Below, one piece after another: positions 27,336-36,493 of a stretch of 64,000 bases of DNA (its first letter is position 1; each line of letters starts with the position of its first letter). Origin of the DNA: Fibrella aestuarina BUZ 2 (GTDB lineage: Bacteria > Bacteroidota > Bacteroidia > Cytophagales > Spirosomataceae). Position numbers and translations under genes: made by a program. The stretch covers positions 5,893,815-5,957,814 of the forward strand of contig NC_020054.1 in assembly GCF_000331105.1 (NCBI RefSeq). The letters are read 5' to 3'. The notes under the pieces were generated by a model. The model was not told where the DNA came from. It searched no databases and was given only the letters and a program-made list of their open reading frames with translations.

Positions 27336-30300
27336 TCACCGCGTCACGATTCGTACTACGATCGGCGAGATACACTTGTTCAGGCAGGGGCATTCGGCGG
27401 GTGCCACAACGACCACTACGTCGGTAATACAGTTGCCATCACTGCCAAACAGACGGACGGTATAATCCTGTGGCTGCGTGGGGTTAGGCAGGTTGGTGAA
27501 ACTAACCGAATTGCCGACCACGATCTTGTTGCTGGGCGCCCCAAACGCAGGACCTGCCCCGTAGCTGCTTCCCAGGACGATGTCGGCCCGCACGGTGTTT
27601 TGCAGAGCGGTAAAATCGATTCGTGCGTCGTTGTTGGCCCTATTACCCGTACAGGTGGCCTGCGTAAGGGTTGGGGTGTTCCCATAGGTCGGCGCGCCCG
27701 TTACGGTCACCGTCGCGACTGTTGTCGAGAAGCAACTTGTCGGGAAGGTACAGGTAACGGAGTAGGTTGTCGTTGCCAGTGGCGTTACCAATAGGGTTGC
27801 ACTCGCGCTACCCGTCGACCAACGAACCGTACCGCCCACGCAGCCACCCAGTGTCAGCGATGTCGATGTGCCGGCGCAGACGGTAGCAGAATTGACCGTC
27901 AGCTGTGGCAGCGGGTTAACCGTGATGCCAAGGCTAGCCACTGCCGTACAGCCGTTCGCATTGGTTACCGTCACCGAATACGTACCTGTGCTGGTTACTG
28001 AAAGGATAGCGGTCGTTGCCCCCGTCGACCAGCGGTAACTGGTGCCACCACCGGCCGTAAGTGTTACGACCTCACCGGCACAGACCACCGTATTACTAGC
28101 CGTCAGCGTGGCCGTCGGCGGCGCAGTGTTGCTGATCACTGAAGTAGTGGCCGCCGCCGTACAACCGTTGGCGCCCGTCACCGTCACCGAATACAGCCCC
28201 GCCAGGCTGGTGACAAAACTCTGGGCGCTGCTGGTGAAACTGTTGGGACCGCTCCACCGGTAGCTCACGCCCCCCGTGCTGCTGGAGGCCGACACACTGG
28301 CCGTGGGCTGGGCGCAGGTGATGGGGCCGGTGTTGGTGGCGGCCACGTTCTGGGGCGCTACAATGTCCTGCACCACCGTGGTGGTCACGGCGCTACTGCT
28401 ACAACCATTGGTGGTGACCACCAGCGTATACGTACCTGGGGTGTTGGTGGTGAAGCTCTGAGCCGTGCTGGCAAAGGCACTTGGTCCCGTCCAGCTAAAG
28501 CTCGAGCCTGTCAGGCTTGACGTACCTGACACGGTGGCCGCCGTGGCGCAGGTGGCCGTGGTACTCACCGCCGTCGCGACGGGTACAGGATTTACCGTTA
28601 TGGTTCCTTGTGTGGCAGCCGTACAGCCACTGGCGTTGCTAACAACGACCGTGTATGTAGTCGTAGCGGCCGGGGCTATCGTGAACGTACCGGTCGTGTT
28701 GCTCAGGTTGCCGGGGCTCAGTGTATAGCTGGTGCCGCCCGTGGCCGTTAACGTAGCGGTTTGACCAGCACAGATCACCGTACTGCTGAGCGTTGGCGTC
28801 GGCAGCGGATTCACCGTCACGGTTCCCTGGGCTACTGCCGTACAGCCACTGGCGTTGGTTGCTGTCACGCTGTATGTACCAGCTGTGGTCACCGGAATAC
28901 TGGCGGTCGTCGCGCCCGTCGACCACCGATAGCTGGTGCCGCCATTGGCGGTCAGCGTAACCGTCTGCCCGGCACAGATGGCCGTGGCGCTGGGGGTAAC
29001 ACTGGCCGTGGGCAGTGGATTAACGGTCACGGTCCCCTGGGCAGCCGCCGTACAGCCATTCGCGCCCGTAACGACAACCGTATAGGTCGTGGTATTGGTG
29101 GGCGTCACCGCAAACGTACCGGTCGTATTGCTCAGATTACCGGGATTCAGCACGTAGCTCGTGCCACTACCCGCCGTTAGGGTAGCCGTCTGACCAGCGC
29201 AGATAGCCGTCGACGATAAGGTTGCCGTGGGGGCTACTGTGTTGCTGGTAACGGTAGTGGTCACGGCAGTGCTGCTACAGCCGTTGGCGGTCACCACCAG
29301 CGTATACGTACCTGGGGTGTTGGTAGTGAAGCTCTGGGCCGTGCTGGCAAAGGCACTTGGTCCCGTCCAGCTAAAGCTCGAGCCCGTCAGGCTCGACGTA
29401 CCTGACACGGTGGCCGCCGTGGCGCAGGTAATTGTGCCGCTGGTTGTAGCCGCGCCAACCGGGTTTGGATTTACGGTTACACTGCCAGAGGCAACCGCCG
29501 TGCAACCCACTGCATTCGTCGCCGTTACACTATAGACGGTAGTGTTCGACCCGCTGCCTACGATGGTCGCGGTATTGCCCGCTGCCCCCCCAATCTGGGT
29601 TAGGCCTGCTGAGAAAACATAACTGGTAAGCCCCGCCGTGGCAGTCAGCGTTGCCGTCTGACCGGCGCAAACCGTGGCTGATGACAACGTAATTGCAGGC
29701 GGCGCGGTGTTGCTGATCACTGAAGTAGTGGCCGCCGCCGTACAACCGTTGGCGCCCGTCACCGTCACCGAATACAGCCCCGCCAGGCTGGTGACAAAAC
29801 TCTGGGCGCTGCTGGTGAAACTGTTGGGACCGCTCCACCGGTAGCTCACGCCCCCCGTGCTGCTGGAGGCCGATACACTGGCCGTGGGCTGGGCGCAGGT
29901 GATGGGGCCGGTGTTGGTGGCGGCCACGTTCTGGGGCGCTACAATGTCCTGCACCACTGTGGTGGTCACGGCGCTGCTGCTACAACCATTGGTGGTGACC
30001 ACCAGCGTATACGTACCTGGGGTGTTGGTGGTGAAGCTCTGGGCCGTGCTGGCAAAGGCGCTTGGCCCCGTCCAGCTAAAGCTCGAGCCCGTCAGGCTTG
30101 ACGTACCTGACACGGTAGCCGCCGTGGCGCAGGTGGCTGTGGTACTCACCGCCGTCGCCACTGGATTAGGCCGTACGGTCACGCTGCCAGAAGCCACCGC
30201 TGTACAGCCTGCGGCGTTGGTAGCCGTTACGCTATAGGCCGTTGTCGCCGAGCCACTCCCCACAATCGTAGCTGTGTTACCCGTTGCCCCCCCTACCTGC

Positions 30301-32351
30301 GTCAGGCCCGCCGAGAAAACATAATTGCTCAGACCCGCCGTGGCGGTGAGCGTGGCGGTTTGGCCCGCGCAGACCGTAGCCGATGACAACGTAAGGGCTG
30401 GGGGCGCCGTGTTGCTAACCACCGTGGTGGTCACGGCGCTACTGCTGCAGCCGTTGGTGGTGACCACCAGCGTATACGTACCTGGGGTGTTGGTGGTGAA
30501 GCTCTGGGCCGTGCTGGCAAAGGCACTTGGCCCCGTCCAGCTGAAGCTCGAGCCTGTCAGGCTTGAGGTACCAGACACGGTGGCGGGGCTGGCACAGGTG
30601 GCCGTAGTGCTTACTGCCGTCGCGACGGGTACAGCCCTCACGGTTACGCTACCAGTAGCCGTAGCCAGGCAACCTGCGCTGCTGGCAGCCGTTACACTAT
30701 ACGCGGTGGTGGCGGTACCGCTCCCCACAATCGTCGCGGTGTTGCCTGCCGAGCCCCCAACTTGGGTTAACCCCGGCGAGAACGTGTAACTGGCCAGCCC
30801 ACTGGTAGCCGTCAGCGTAGCGATTTGCCCGGCGCATACCGTGCTACTAGTCAACGTCACCACCGGAAGCTGGTTTACTGTCACTGTGCCGGTCGCTGTG
30901 GCCGTACAGTTATTGCTATTAGCCGCCGTAACGGTATATGTCGTCGTTGATGAAGGCGTTACCGAAAAAATACCCGTCGTATTGACTGTTCCCGTGTTGA
31001 CCAGCGTATAGCTGGTACCGCCTGTGGCCGTCAGTGTGGCGGTTTGCCCGACACAAATGGTGGCGTTGGTCAGTGTTGGTGTTGGCAGCGCATTGATCGA
31101 CAATGTACCTCCGGCTACGGCCGAACAGCCAATCCGGTCGGTGATCGTTACCGAGAACGTACTCGTCGTTGTCGAACTGATCGTGATCGTATTCGAAGCG
31201 GCTGAGGTAGTGGTAGGCCCGGTAATGGTGGTGTTGGGCGAACTCGACGCATATCGGTACGTGATTTGTGGGTTGGCATTCGTCGATGTAATCTGCACCA
31301 GCCCACTGGCGCCCGAGCAAAGCGTCAGGTTCGACGGCGTAAAGACCGTAGTCGCTGCGCAAGGGCAGTAGAACTGCACAAAGTGCGGACCGTTCTGCCC
31401 GGTAATGTTCCGGGTCGTTATTTCGGTACCCGACGAATTGTAAACCTGCACCTCATTCTCCCCAAAATCGGCCACGTACAGGAATCCATCGGGGCTCCAG
31501 TTGAGCCCCTGATAGGGGTTGGAGCCCGCGTCCATGGTCAGAAACGTCGTTGGGACAACTATGACACCCGGCGAAAAGCGTTCTACCCGCGCGCCCGTGG
31601 GGTCTTTTATAGTGACATAAATCAGGCCGTCGGGACCAGTCGTTATCCCCCTTGGTGTCCCGCCGACATACGACGCAACCAGTGTAGGCAAGCTGATCGT
31701 CGCGTAGTTGTTTGAGAACGTGTATCGTTCAATACGGCCCAACGTTGTTACGGTGGGAGTATTGATCGTACCACGGGTCACATACATGTCTGCTCCCACA
31801 AACTCGATGCCCAGCGCCTGCTGACCAGTCAGGGTAGCCAGGGTATAGGTGTTTAGCACAACACCGTTATTGATGTTTATTCGTTTGATGGAATTGCTAC
31901 CATAATCAGCCACAAAAATGTTGCCATCCGGCCCAATGACTAGCCGCTCCGGAAAACTCAGCCCGGACGTGAAGTTGCCGGTACCATATTGGGCGCCCGT
32001 TACTGGGTTATACTTTCGGATGAACCCTGCTCCAGCGGCCCCACCGCCTGCATTCGCCACGTAGAGCGTATCCCGATACAGGAGAATCGAGTTGGGCTGA
32101 TTCAAGGTAGTGCCACTGTTGATTAACGACCCCGAAAAGGTGGGGGTGGTTGTCACGTTGGTGTACGTCGTTACGTTGCTGGTGTTGTAGTTAGCAACCA
32201 ACAGTTTGGCATTGGTACAGATCTGGGCATTTGCTTCTGTGCTTTTACTTAACGTCCATAGCAATACCAGCAATGCGCCAACAAGCCGGAGATAATGCAA
32301 CGAATTACTACTGTATTTGGACAAACGATGAGTGAGTAAATAATTCACCAT
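27336..32351 (-). CDS. Giant surface protein: NHL-type propeller plus Ig-like repeat array
   Basis: 1671 residues. A signal peptide ends at EANAQ (about residue 43). Residues about 45-330 form an NHL/SMP-30-like propeller (LVIGPDGNIFVADYGSNSIK, GPDGLIYVTI, WSPDGFLYVADFGENEV). The rest is an array of roughly 16 Thr/Ser-rich Ig-like repeats of two alternating kinds, one with CAGQTATLTA, the other with ATVSGTSSLTGSSFSW. Such proteins are usually cell-surface adhesins or gliding-related proteins. The tail (CPCLNKCISPIVVRIVTR) is not an obvious T9SS type A domain. Within the gene long DNA blocks are nearly identical, so repeat number may vary and assembly may be fragile. Confidence 0.82.
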   Translation of the reverse strand: MVNYLLTHRLSKYSSNSLHYLRLVGALLVLLWTLSKSTEANAQICTNAKLLVANYNTSNVTTYTNVTTTPTFSGSLINSGTTLNQPNSILLYRDTLYVANAGGGAAGAGFIRKYNPVTGAQYGTGNFTSGLSFPERLVIGPDGNIFVADYGSNSIKRININNGVVLNTYTLATLTGQQALGIEFVGADMYVTRGTINTPTVTTLGRIERYTFSNNYATISLPTLVASYVGGTPRGITTGPDGLIYVTIKDPTGARVERFSPGVIVVPTTFLTMDAGSNPYQGLNWSPDGFLYVADFGENEVQVYNSSGTEITTRNITGQNGPHFVQFYCPCAATTVFTPSNLTLCSGASGLVQITSTNANPQITYRYASSSPNTTITGPTTTSAASNTITISSTTTSTFSVTITDRIGCSAVAGGTLSINALPTPTLTNATICVGQTATLTATGGTSYTLVNTGTVNTTGIFSVTPSSTTTYTVTAANSNNCTATATGTVTVNQLPVVTLTSSTVCAGQIATLTATSGLASYTFSPGLTQVGGSAGNTATIVGSGTATTAYSVTAASSAGCLATATGSVTVRAVPVATAVSTTATCASPATVSGTSSLTGSSFSWTGPSAFASTAQSFTTNTPGTYTLVVTTNGCSSSAVTTTVVSNTAPPALTLSSATVCAGQTATLTATAGLSNYVFSAGLTQVGGATGNTATIVGSGSATTAYSVTATNAAGCTAVASGSVTVRPNPVATAVSTTATCATAATVSGTSSLTGSSFSWTGPSAFASTAQSFTTNTPGTYTLVVTTNGCSSSAVTTTVVQDIVAPQNVAATNTGPITCAQPTASVSASSSTGGVSYRWSGPNSFTSSAQSFVTSLAGLYSVTVTGANGCTAAATTSVISNTAPPAITLSSATVCAGQTATLTATAGLTSYVFSAGLTQIGGAAGNTATIVGSGSNTTVYSVTATNAVGCTAVASGSVTVNPNPVGAATTSGTITCATAATVSGTSSLTGSSFSWTGPSAFASTAQSFTTNTPGTYTLVVTANGCSSTAVTTTVTSNTVAPTATLSSTAICAGQTATLTAGSGTSYVLNPGNLSNTTGTFAVTPTNTTTYTVVVTGANGCTAAAQGTVTVNPLPTASVTPSATAICAGQTVTLTANGGTSYRWSTGATTASIPVTTAGTYSVTATNASGCTAVAQGTVTVNPLPTPTLSSTVICAGQTATLTATGGTSYTLSPGNLSNTTGTFTIAPAATTTYTVVVSNASGCTAATQGTITVNPVPVATAVSTTATCATAATVSGTSSLTGSSFSWTGPSAFASTAQSFTTNTPGTYTLVVTTNGCSSSAVTTTVVQDIVAPQNVAATNTGPITCAQPTASVSASSSTGGVSYRWSGPNSFTSSAQSFVTSLAGLYSVTVTGANGCTAAATTSVISNTAPPTATLTASNTVVCAGEVVTLTAGGGTSYRWSTGATTAILSVTSTGTYSVTVTNANGCTAVASLGITVNPLPQLTVNSATVCAGTSTSLTLGGCVGGTVRWSTGSASATLLVTPLATTTYSVTCTFPTSCFSTTVATVTVTGAPTYGNTPTLTQATCTGNRANNDARIDFTALQNTVRADIVLGSSYGAGPAFGAPSNKIVVGNSVSFTNLPNPTQPQDYTVRLFGSDGNCITDVVVVVAPAECPCLNKCISPIVVRIVTR
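28120..28580 (-). repeat. Near-identical coding direct repeat, copy 1
   Basis: About 460 bases inside the adhesin gene, repeated at 29701-30161 with an offset of 1581 bases (527 codons, in frame). Only scattered single-base differences are visible. Shorter parts recur at about 29240-29430 and 30410-30610. Confidence 0.85.
29701..30161 (-). repeat. Near-identical coding direct repeat, copy 2
   Basis: Second copy of the block at 28120-28580. Both encode the same two Ig-like modules (ending in ATTSVISNTAPP and ATVSGTSSLTG). The DNA identity is far higher than needed for protein function, pointing to recent duplication or gene conversion. Confidence 0.85.
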
Positions 32352-32362
32352 TTAATTCAATG

Positions 32363-32396
32363 ACAAGTTAGGTGTATATCCTTTTTGCACGCAAAA
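32363..32396 (-). promoter_or_regulatory. Candidate promoter of the giant surface protein gene
   Basis: On the minus strand TTTTG (32396-32392) is followed after 21 bases by TAACTTGT (32370-32363), close to the Bacteroidota TTTG / TAnnTTTG pattern. The start codon lies 11 bases further. Confidence 0.35.
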
Positions 32397-32522
32397 CATA
32401 TGCCATCCCTGTCTTTTTACGCCCACATTACAGACAAATTATTCCTATATACTATTAGTTAATAAAACCTAAACAAATAGGTACGTACTCATATAAAGCG
32501 CGCGTGCCCTTTGAAAAGCGGC

Positions 32523-32553
32523 TTGCGCGTATACGATCTGTTTCTTACCTTTG
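32523..32553 (+). promoter_or_regulatory. Promoter of rpsF-rpsR-rplI
   Basis: TTG at 32523-32525 and TACCTTTG at 32546-32553, 20 bases apart, a full match to the Bacteroidota -7 consensus TAnnTTTG. Translation starts 30 bases downstream at 32584. Confidence 0.65.
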
Positions 32554-32583
32554 CGGCCTCATTTCAAATAACTTACTTCTATC

Positions 32584-32949
32584 ATGTTCCAAAAGAACTA
32601 CGAAACGGTGTTCATTTTGACTCCCGTTTTATCTGAATCTCAGGTAAAGGACGCCGTTGACAAGTATCGGACCCTGCTGACCAGCGCCGGGGCCGAGATT
32701 GTCCACGAGTACAGCATGGGTTTGCGGAAGCTGGCCTACCCGATCAAAAACAAGAATACGGGCTTTTATCAGGTGTTTGAGTTCCAGTGCGAACCCTCAC
32801 TGATCGACAAACTGAACGTTGAGTACCTCCGTGATGAGCGCATCCTGCGCGATCTGACGATCGTTCTCGACAAGCACGCTATTGACTACAACGCCCGCAA
32901 GCGGAACGGTCAGATTGGGAAGAAAAAAGAAACGGCCGAAGCAAAATAA
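32584..32949 (+). CDS. rpsF: 30S ribosomal protein S6
   Basis: 121 residues, full length. S6 binds 16S rRNA together with S18 on the platform of the small subunit. [13 protein letters not shown] at the start, [20 protein letters not shown] in the middle and [17 protein letters not shown] near the end are family hallmarks, followed by a Lys/Glu-rich tail. First gene of the conserved rpsF-rpsR-rplI operon, two bases before rpsR. It has a good promoter 30 bases upstream. Confidence 0.97.
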   Translation: MFQKNYETVFILTPVLSESQVKDAVDKYRTLLTSAGAEIVHEYSMGLRKLAYPIKNKNTGFYQVFEFQCEPSLIDKLNVEYLRDERILRDLTIVLDKHAIDYNARKRNGQIGKKKETAEAK

Positions 32950-32951
32950 CC

Positions 32952-33203
32952 ATGAGCCTCCAGAACGAATCGCTGAACAGCGGCGAAGTCCGCAAAAAAT
33001 ACTGCCGCTTCAAGAAAGCCGGCATCAAATACATCGACTATAAAGATCCCAACTTCCTGCTGAAGTTGTTGAATGATCAGGGTCGTATTCTGCCCCGCCG
33101 GATCACGGGCACCAGCCTCAAATACCAGCGTAAAGTAGCGCAGGCCGTTAAGCGGGCGCGCCACCTTGCCTTACTCCCCTTCGTAGCCGATTCACTCAAA
33201 TAG
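32952..33203 (+). CDS. rpsR: 30S ribosomal protein S18
   Basis: 83 residues. Small basic protein binding 16S rRNA with S6. The signatures [37 protein letters not shown] and [12 protein letters not shown] are diagnostic. It starts two bases after the rpsF stop, in line with translational coupling. An inverted repeat separates it from rplI. Confidence 0.97.
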   Translation: MSLQNESLNSGEVRKKYCRFKKAGIKYIDYKDPNFLLKLLNDQGRILPRRITGTSLKYQRKVAQAVKRARHLALLPFVADSLK

Positions 33204-33306
33204 TTTGCAGTTTTCAGTTTGCAGTTTTTCAGTGGCGCCGCAACGGCCAATGGCCCTAAACGGCGTCTGACTGGTACTGGAAACTCGAAACTGGAAGCTG
33301 AAAACT
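33202..33306. repeat. Inverted repeat of 7-base units inside the ribosomal operon
   Basis: Left arm 33202-33233 (AGTTTGC, AGTTTTC units), right arm 33270-33306 (CTGGAAA, CTCGAAA units). It fills the rpsR-rplI gap and ends 11 bases before the rplI start codon, so it could affect expression of rplI relative to rpsF and rpsR. Confidence 0.75.
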
Positions 33307-33317
33307 AGTTTTCAGTC

Positions 33318-33758
33318 ATGGAAATCATTCTCAAGACCGATATCACTGGGTTGGGGTATAAGAACGACATTGTTACGGTAAAACCCGGCTATGGTCGTAA
33401 CTACCTGATCCCGCAGGGATTTGCTATGATGGCAACGCCCTCGAACAAGAAAATTGTAGCCGAAAACATCCGTCAGGCTGCCCACAAAGTCGAGAAAATC
33501 AAGAACGACGCCGTGGCGCTGGCCGACCAGATTGGCGACATGAAACTGACCATCGCGGCCAAAGCCGGCGAAACGGGCAAGATCTTCGGTCGCGTGACCA
33601 ACACGCAGATCGCTGACGCCCTGCGCGAGCAAGGCATCGACATCGACCGCAAGAAAATCACCATCGAAGACGTGAAAACGCTGGGCGAATACCAGGCGAC
33701 GATCGATCTGCACAAAGAGGTGAAGAAAACGGTAACCGTCGAGGTTGTCGGCGAATAA
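33318..33758 (+). CDS. rplI: 50S ribosomal protein L9
   Basis: 146 residues, two-domain L9 with a connecting helix. MEIILKTDITGLGYKNDIVT and VKPGYGRNYLIPQGFAM form the N-terminal rRNA-binding domain; TNTQIADALREQGIDIDRKK lies in the C-terminal domain. Third gene of the rpsF-rpsR-rplI operon, separated from rpsR by an unusual 100-base hairpin region and followed by a clear terminator. Confidence 0.97.
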   Translation: MEIILKTDITGLGYKNDIVTVKPGYGRNYLIPQGFAMMATPSNKKIVAENIRQAAHKVEKIKNDAVALADQIGDMKLTIAAKAGETGKIFGRVTNTQIADALREQGIDIDRKKITIEDVKTLGEYQATIDLHKEVKKTVTVEVVGE

Positions 33759-33763
33759 TTTTC

Positions 33764-33808
33764 AAACCTTATAGGGCTGGGCGCCCCCGTCTAAAACCTA
33801 TAAGGTTT
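33764..33808. repeat. Hairpin AAACCTTATAGG / CCTATAAGGTTT
   Basis: Perfect 12-base arms at 33764-33775 and 33797-33808, directly after rplI and just before its terminator. A related 12-base palindrome ACCTTATAAGGT lies at 37945 after the GH27 gene. Confidence 0.65.
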
Positions 33809-33811
33809 CAG

Positions 33812-33841
33812 AAAAAACGGACTCAAAAGGTCCGTTTTTTT
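33812..33841 (+). terminator. Rho-independent terminator of the rpsF operon
   Basis: AAAAAACGGAC (33812-33822) pairs with GTCCGTTTTTT (33830-33840) around a short loop and runs into further T residues. Confidence 0.88.
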
Positions 33842-33852
33842 GTTTTTCAGGT

Positions 33853-34833
33853 ATGCAGTTTCGTACCGAATTAACGCCCGACAAACTCCCCGTTTCCCTA
33901 CAGCTTACTGACCGGTTTGTCACGGTTGGCTCGTGTTTTGCTGAGGTGATGGGCCAACGACTGGCCGACCATAAACTCGATGGGCTGGTCAATCCGCTGG
34001 GTACGTTGTTCAGTCCCGCGTCGATTAGTCAGGCGCTCACGCTGGCGCTCACAGGGCAAGCGCCCGCCCCCGAGGGCTATGTACAGCGCGACGGCCTCTG
34101 GTTTCATTATGCTTTTCACTCGTCGCTCTGGGCTAGCTCGCAGGAAGCGTTGGCCACGTTGTTGCACGAACGGCTGCAACAGGTGGGGCAGGCGCTACGG
34201 CAGGCCAACTGGTTGCTGCTTACCCTCGGATCGGCGGTGGTGTACCGACATCGGGAAACGGGGCGCGTGGTGGCCAATTGCCATAAGATGCCGGGTACGT
34301 CGTTTGAGAAATACCTGTGCCAGATCGACCACGTCCGCGACGACCTGACGCGCCTATTGCGGCTGTTGCGCCGTCATAACCCTCAGCTACAAATTGTGCT
34401 TACCGTCAGTCCGGTGCGGCACGTTCGGGATGGGCTGGCCCTCAACGGAGCCAGTAAAGCCCTGTTACGAACCCTTTGCGCCGAACTGCCCGTCTGGCAC
34501 CCGCAAACGCACTATTTCCCGGCCTACGAACTGGTGCAGGACGACCTGCGCGACTACCGCTTCTACGAAGCCGACCTGATACACCCCAATGCGCAGGCAC
34601 ACGACTATGTGTTCGCCAAATTTGCCGACAGCGCGTTTTCACCCGACCTTTGCACCTTCGTTGCGGAGTGGAGTCAGATTCGGCGCGCAATGGCCCACCG
34701 GCCTCTGCACGGCCCCACCGACGCCCATCGGCAGTTCCTGCAAACCTTGCTGAACCGCTTCGACAACTTGCCCGTTACGATTGATACCACTACCGAACGA
34801 GCTGAAATCGAACAACGCTTAACAGGATTATAA
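33853..34833 (+). CDS. GSCFA domain protein
   Basis: 326 residues. The family name comes from its motif, seen here as TVGSCFAEVMGQ near residue 28; LVNPLGTLFSPASIS, LLTLGSAVVYRH and DLIHPNAQAHDYVF follow. The GSC Ser and the D-x-x-H near the C terminus fit an SGNH-hydrolase-like fold, so esterase or acetyl-hydrolase activity on a glycan is an inference. Cytoplasmic by sequence (no signal peptide). Stands alone after the rplI terminator. Confidence 0.88.
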   Translation: MQFRTELTPDKLPVSLQLTDRFVTVGSCFAEVMGQRLADHKLDGLVNPLGTLFSPASISQALTLALTGQAPAPEGYVQRDGLWFHYAFHSSLWASSQEALATLLHERLQQVGQALRQANWLLLTLGSAVVYRHRETGRVVANCHKMPGTSFEKYLCQIDHVRDDLTRLLRLLRRHNPQLQIVLTVSPVRHVRDGLALNGASKALLRTLCAELPVWHPQTHYFPAYELVQDDLRDYRFYEADLIHPNAQAHDYVFAKFADSAFSPDLCTFVAEWSQIRRAMAHRPLHGPTDAHRQFLQTLLNRFDNLPVTIDTTTERAEIEQRLTGL

Positions 34834-34937
34834 ATCAGGAAGTATGCGCTATGATTTGATCTGTGCAAAGACGACTGGCTGGTAGCTCCGCCAATTCATC
34901 ATTCATATTCCCCAGTTCACAATCCTCCAGAGAAATT

Positions 34938-36047
34938 ATGTCAAGCTATAAACTCACCGAACAGACTGTACTGGCGGCCTTGTCCAACGTAGAAGAACCA
35001 GACCTCAAGCGCGATATTATCTCGCTGGGCATGGTCAAAGACGTGGTACTGGGCGTTGATTCGGTGCGCTTTACCGTGGTGCTCACCACGCCCGCCTGCC
35101 CCTTGAAAGAACTCATCCGGCAGCGGTGCGAGGATGCCATCCACACCCATATCGGTCCGGAAGTGGCCGTACAGGTCGATATGACGGCCAACGTCACGTC
35201 GACCCGGAGCGATGCGCCCCTGCTCCCCGGCGTGAAAAACATCATCGCCGTGGCCTCCGGAAAGGGCGGCGTGGGTAAGTCGACCGTTACGGCCAATCTG
35301 GCTATTGCCCTGCACAAGTCGGGCGCGAAGGTGGGTATTATCGACGCCGACATTTACGGTCCTTCGATCCCGGTGATGTTTGGTGCCGAAGAGATGCAAC
35401 CCCAGATTGTGCAGATCGACGGGCAGAACCGGCTCCAACCCATCCGGCAGTTTGGCATCAAGCTCATGTCGATCGGATTTTTGGTACCGCCGGATCAGGC
35501 AATGCTCTGGCGTGGGCCGGTAGCGAGCCGGGCCTTGCAGCAGTTCTTCTCCGACACCGAGTGGGGCGAACTCGATTACCTGCTCATCGACCTACCCCCC
35601 GGCACTGGCGATATTCACCTGTCGCTGGTACAAACCGTGCCGGTTACGGGCGCCATTATCGTGACCACGCCGCAGAAAGTAGCCATTGCCGACGCCATCA
35701 AAGGGCTGGCGATGTTCCGACAGCCGCAGATCAACGTACCTGTACTGGGTATCGTGGAAAACATGGCCTGGTTTACGCCCGCCGAATTGCCCGGCAACAA
35801 ATATTACATCTTTGGCAGTGGCGGCGCCGCTCAACTGGCCGAGAAGTTCGACGTCCCCGTGCTGGGTCAGGTACCGCTGGTGCAGAGCGTCCGCGAAGCG
35901 GGCGACGAAGGCAAACCCGCGCTGGTATCCGACGAAGGACCGGCGACGGAGGCCTTCCGCGAAGCCGCTGAAGCACTGGCTCGCCGGGTCGCTATCCGCA
36001 ACGCCACGCAGGATCAGACCAAACGCGTTGAGTTCACGCGCGTTTAG
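34938..36047 (+). CDS. Mrp/ApbC-type iron-sulfur cluster carrier ATPase
   Basis: 369 residues. An N-terminal MIP18/DUF59 domain (residues about 1-85) is followed by a ParA-like P-loop ATPase: Walker A ASGKGGVGKSTVTANLA, GIIDADIYGPSIP, LLIDLPPGTGDIHL, and TTPQKVAIADAIKG. Family members deliver Fe-S clusters to apo-proteins. The C-x-x-C for cluster binding seen in many homologues is not obvious here. The start is ATG 34938; the frame reaches a GTG at 34863 that I reject. A NifU-like protein follows, forming an Fe-S pair. Confidence 0.88.
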   Translation: MSSYKLTEQTVLAALSNVEEPDLKRDIISLGMVKDVVLGVDSVRFTVVLTTPACPLKELIRQRCEDAIHTHIGPEVAVQVDMTANVTSTRSDAPLLPGVKNIIAVASGKGGVGKSTVTANLAIALHKSGAKVGIIDADIYGPSIPVMFGAEEMQPQIVQIDGQNRLQPIRQFGIKLMSIGFLVPPDQAMLWRGPVASRALQQFFSDTEWGELDYLLIDLPPGTGDIHLSLVQTVPVTGAIIVTTPQKVAIADAIKGLAMFRQPQINVPVLGIVENMAWFTPAELPGNKYYIFGSGGAAQLAEKFDVPVLGQVPLVQSVREAGDEGKPALVSDEGPATEAFREAAEALARRVAIRNATQDQTKRVEFTRV

Positions 36048-36060
36048 TCGGGTCGGCGCC

Positions 36061-36137
36061 TGATGGCTGTCGGGCAGGGGCACCGCCGGTTCGGCCGAGA
36101 ATCGGTTTGTGGTGAAACCAGGCCCGACAGCCATCAA
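36061..36137. repeat. Perfect 15-base inverted repeat between the two Fe-S genes
   Basis: TGATGGCTGTCGGGC (36061-36075) pairs fully with 36123-36137. The 47-base loop contains a weaker nested stem (CACC...GGTG). No T-run follows. It may protect or attenuate the mRNA between mrp and the NifU-like gene. Confidence 0.65.
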
Positions 36138-36183
36138 ACTTTGACCGTTAATTCGTATTTTTACAGAAACAGGACAACGATTT

Positions 36184-36453
36184 ATGCAGGCTGAAACAGC
36201 AACCAACCCCCTGATTGACCGCGTCGAGAAAGCCCTCGATAGCATGCGGCCCTATCTGGCGGCAGATGGCGGCAATGTACGGGTACTCGACGTAACGGCA
36301 GAGGGTGTCGCGCGGCTCGAACTGATGGGTTCGTGCGGTAGTTGCCCCATGTCGGCCATGACGTTCAAAGGCGGCCTGGAAGACGCTATTCTTCGCGCCG
36401 TACCCGAAATTAACCGCGTAGAGGCCGTTAATCTCTCGGCGATGCCCTCTTAA
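36184..36453 (+). CDS. NifU-like C-terminal domain protein (Fe-S scaffold)
   Basis: 89 residues, single NifU_C domain. Cluster-binding C-x-x-C is in LMGSCGSCPMSAMT, with RPYLAADGGNVRVLDV before it and ILRAVPEINRVEAVN after. Such proteins (NfuA-C/SufU-type scaffolds) receive or pass on Fe-S clusters. Follows the Mrp-type ATPase by 136 bases on the same strand, supporting a joint role in cluster delivery. Confidence 0.9.
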   Translation: MQAETATNPLIDRVEKALDSMRPYLAADGGNVRVLDVTAEGVARLELMGSCGSCPMSAMTFKGGLEDAILRAVPEINRVEAVNLSAMPS

Positions 36454-36493
36454 CGGCGGCCCCATACAACGAGCTTTCGCCAATTTTTGCCGC

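Noticed and set aside
28100..30650. Regular DNA repeats considered as a CRISPR array or mobile element
   Set aside because: The units are in frame, variable in length (hundreds of bases) and encode Ig-like modules; there are no short identical repeats with unique spacers and no transposase.
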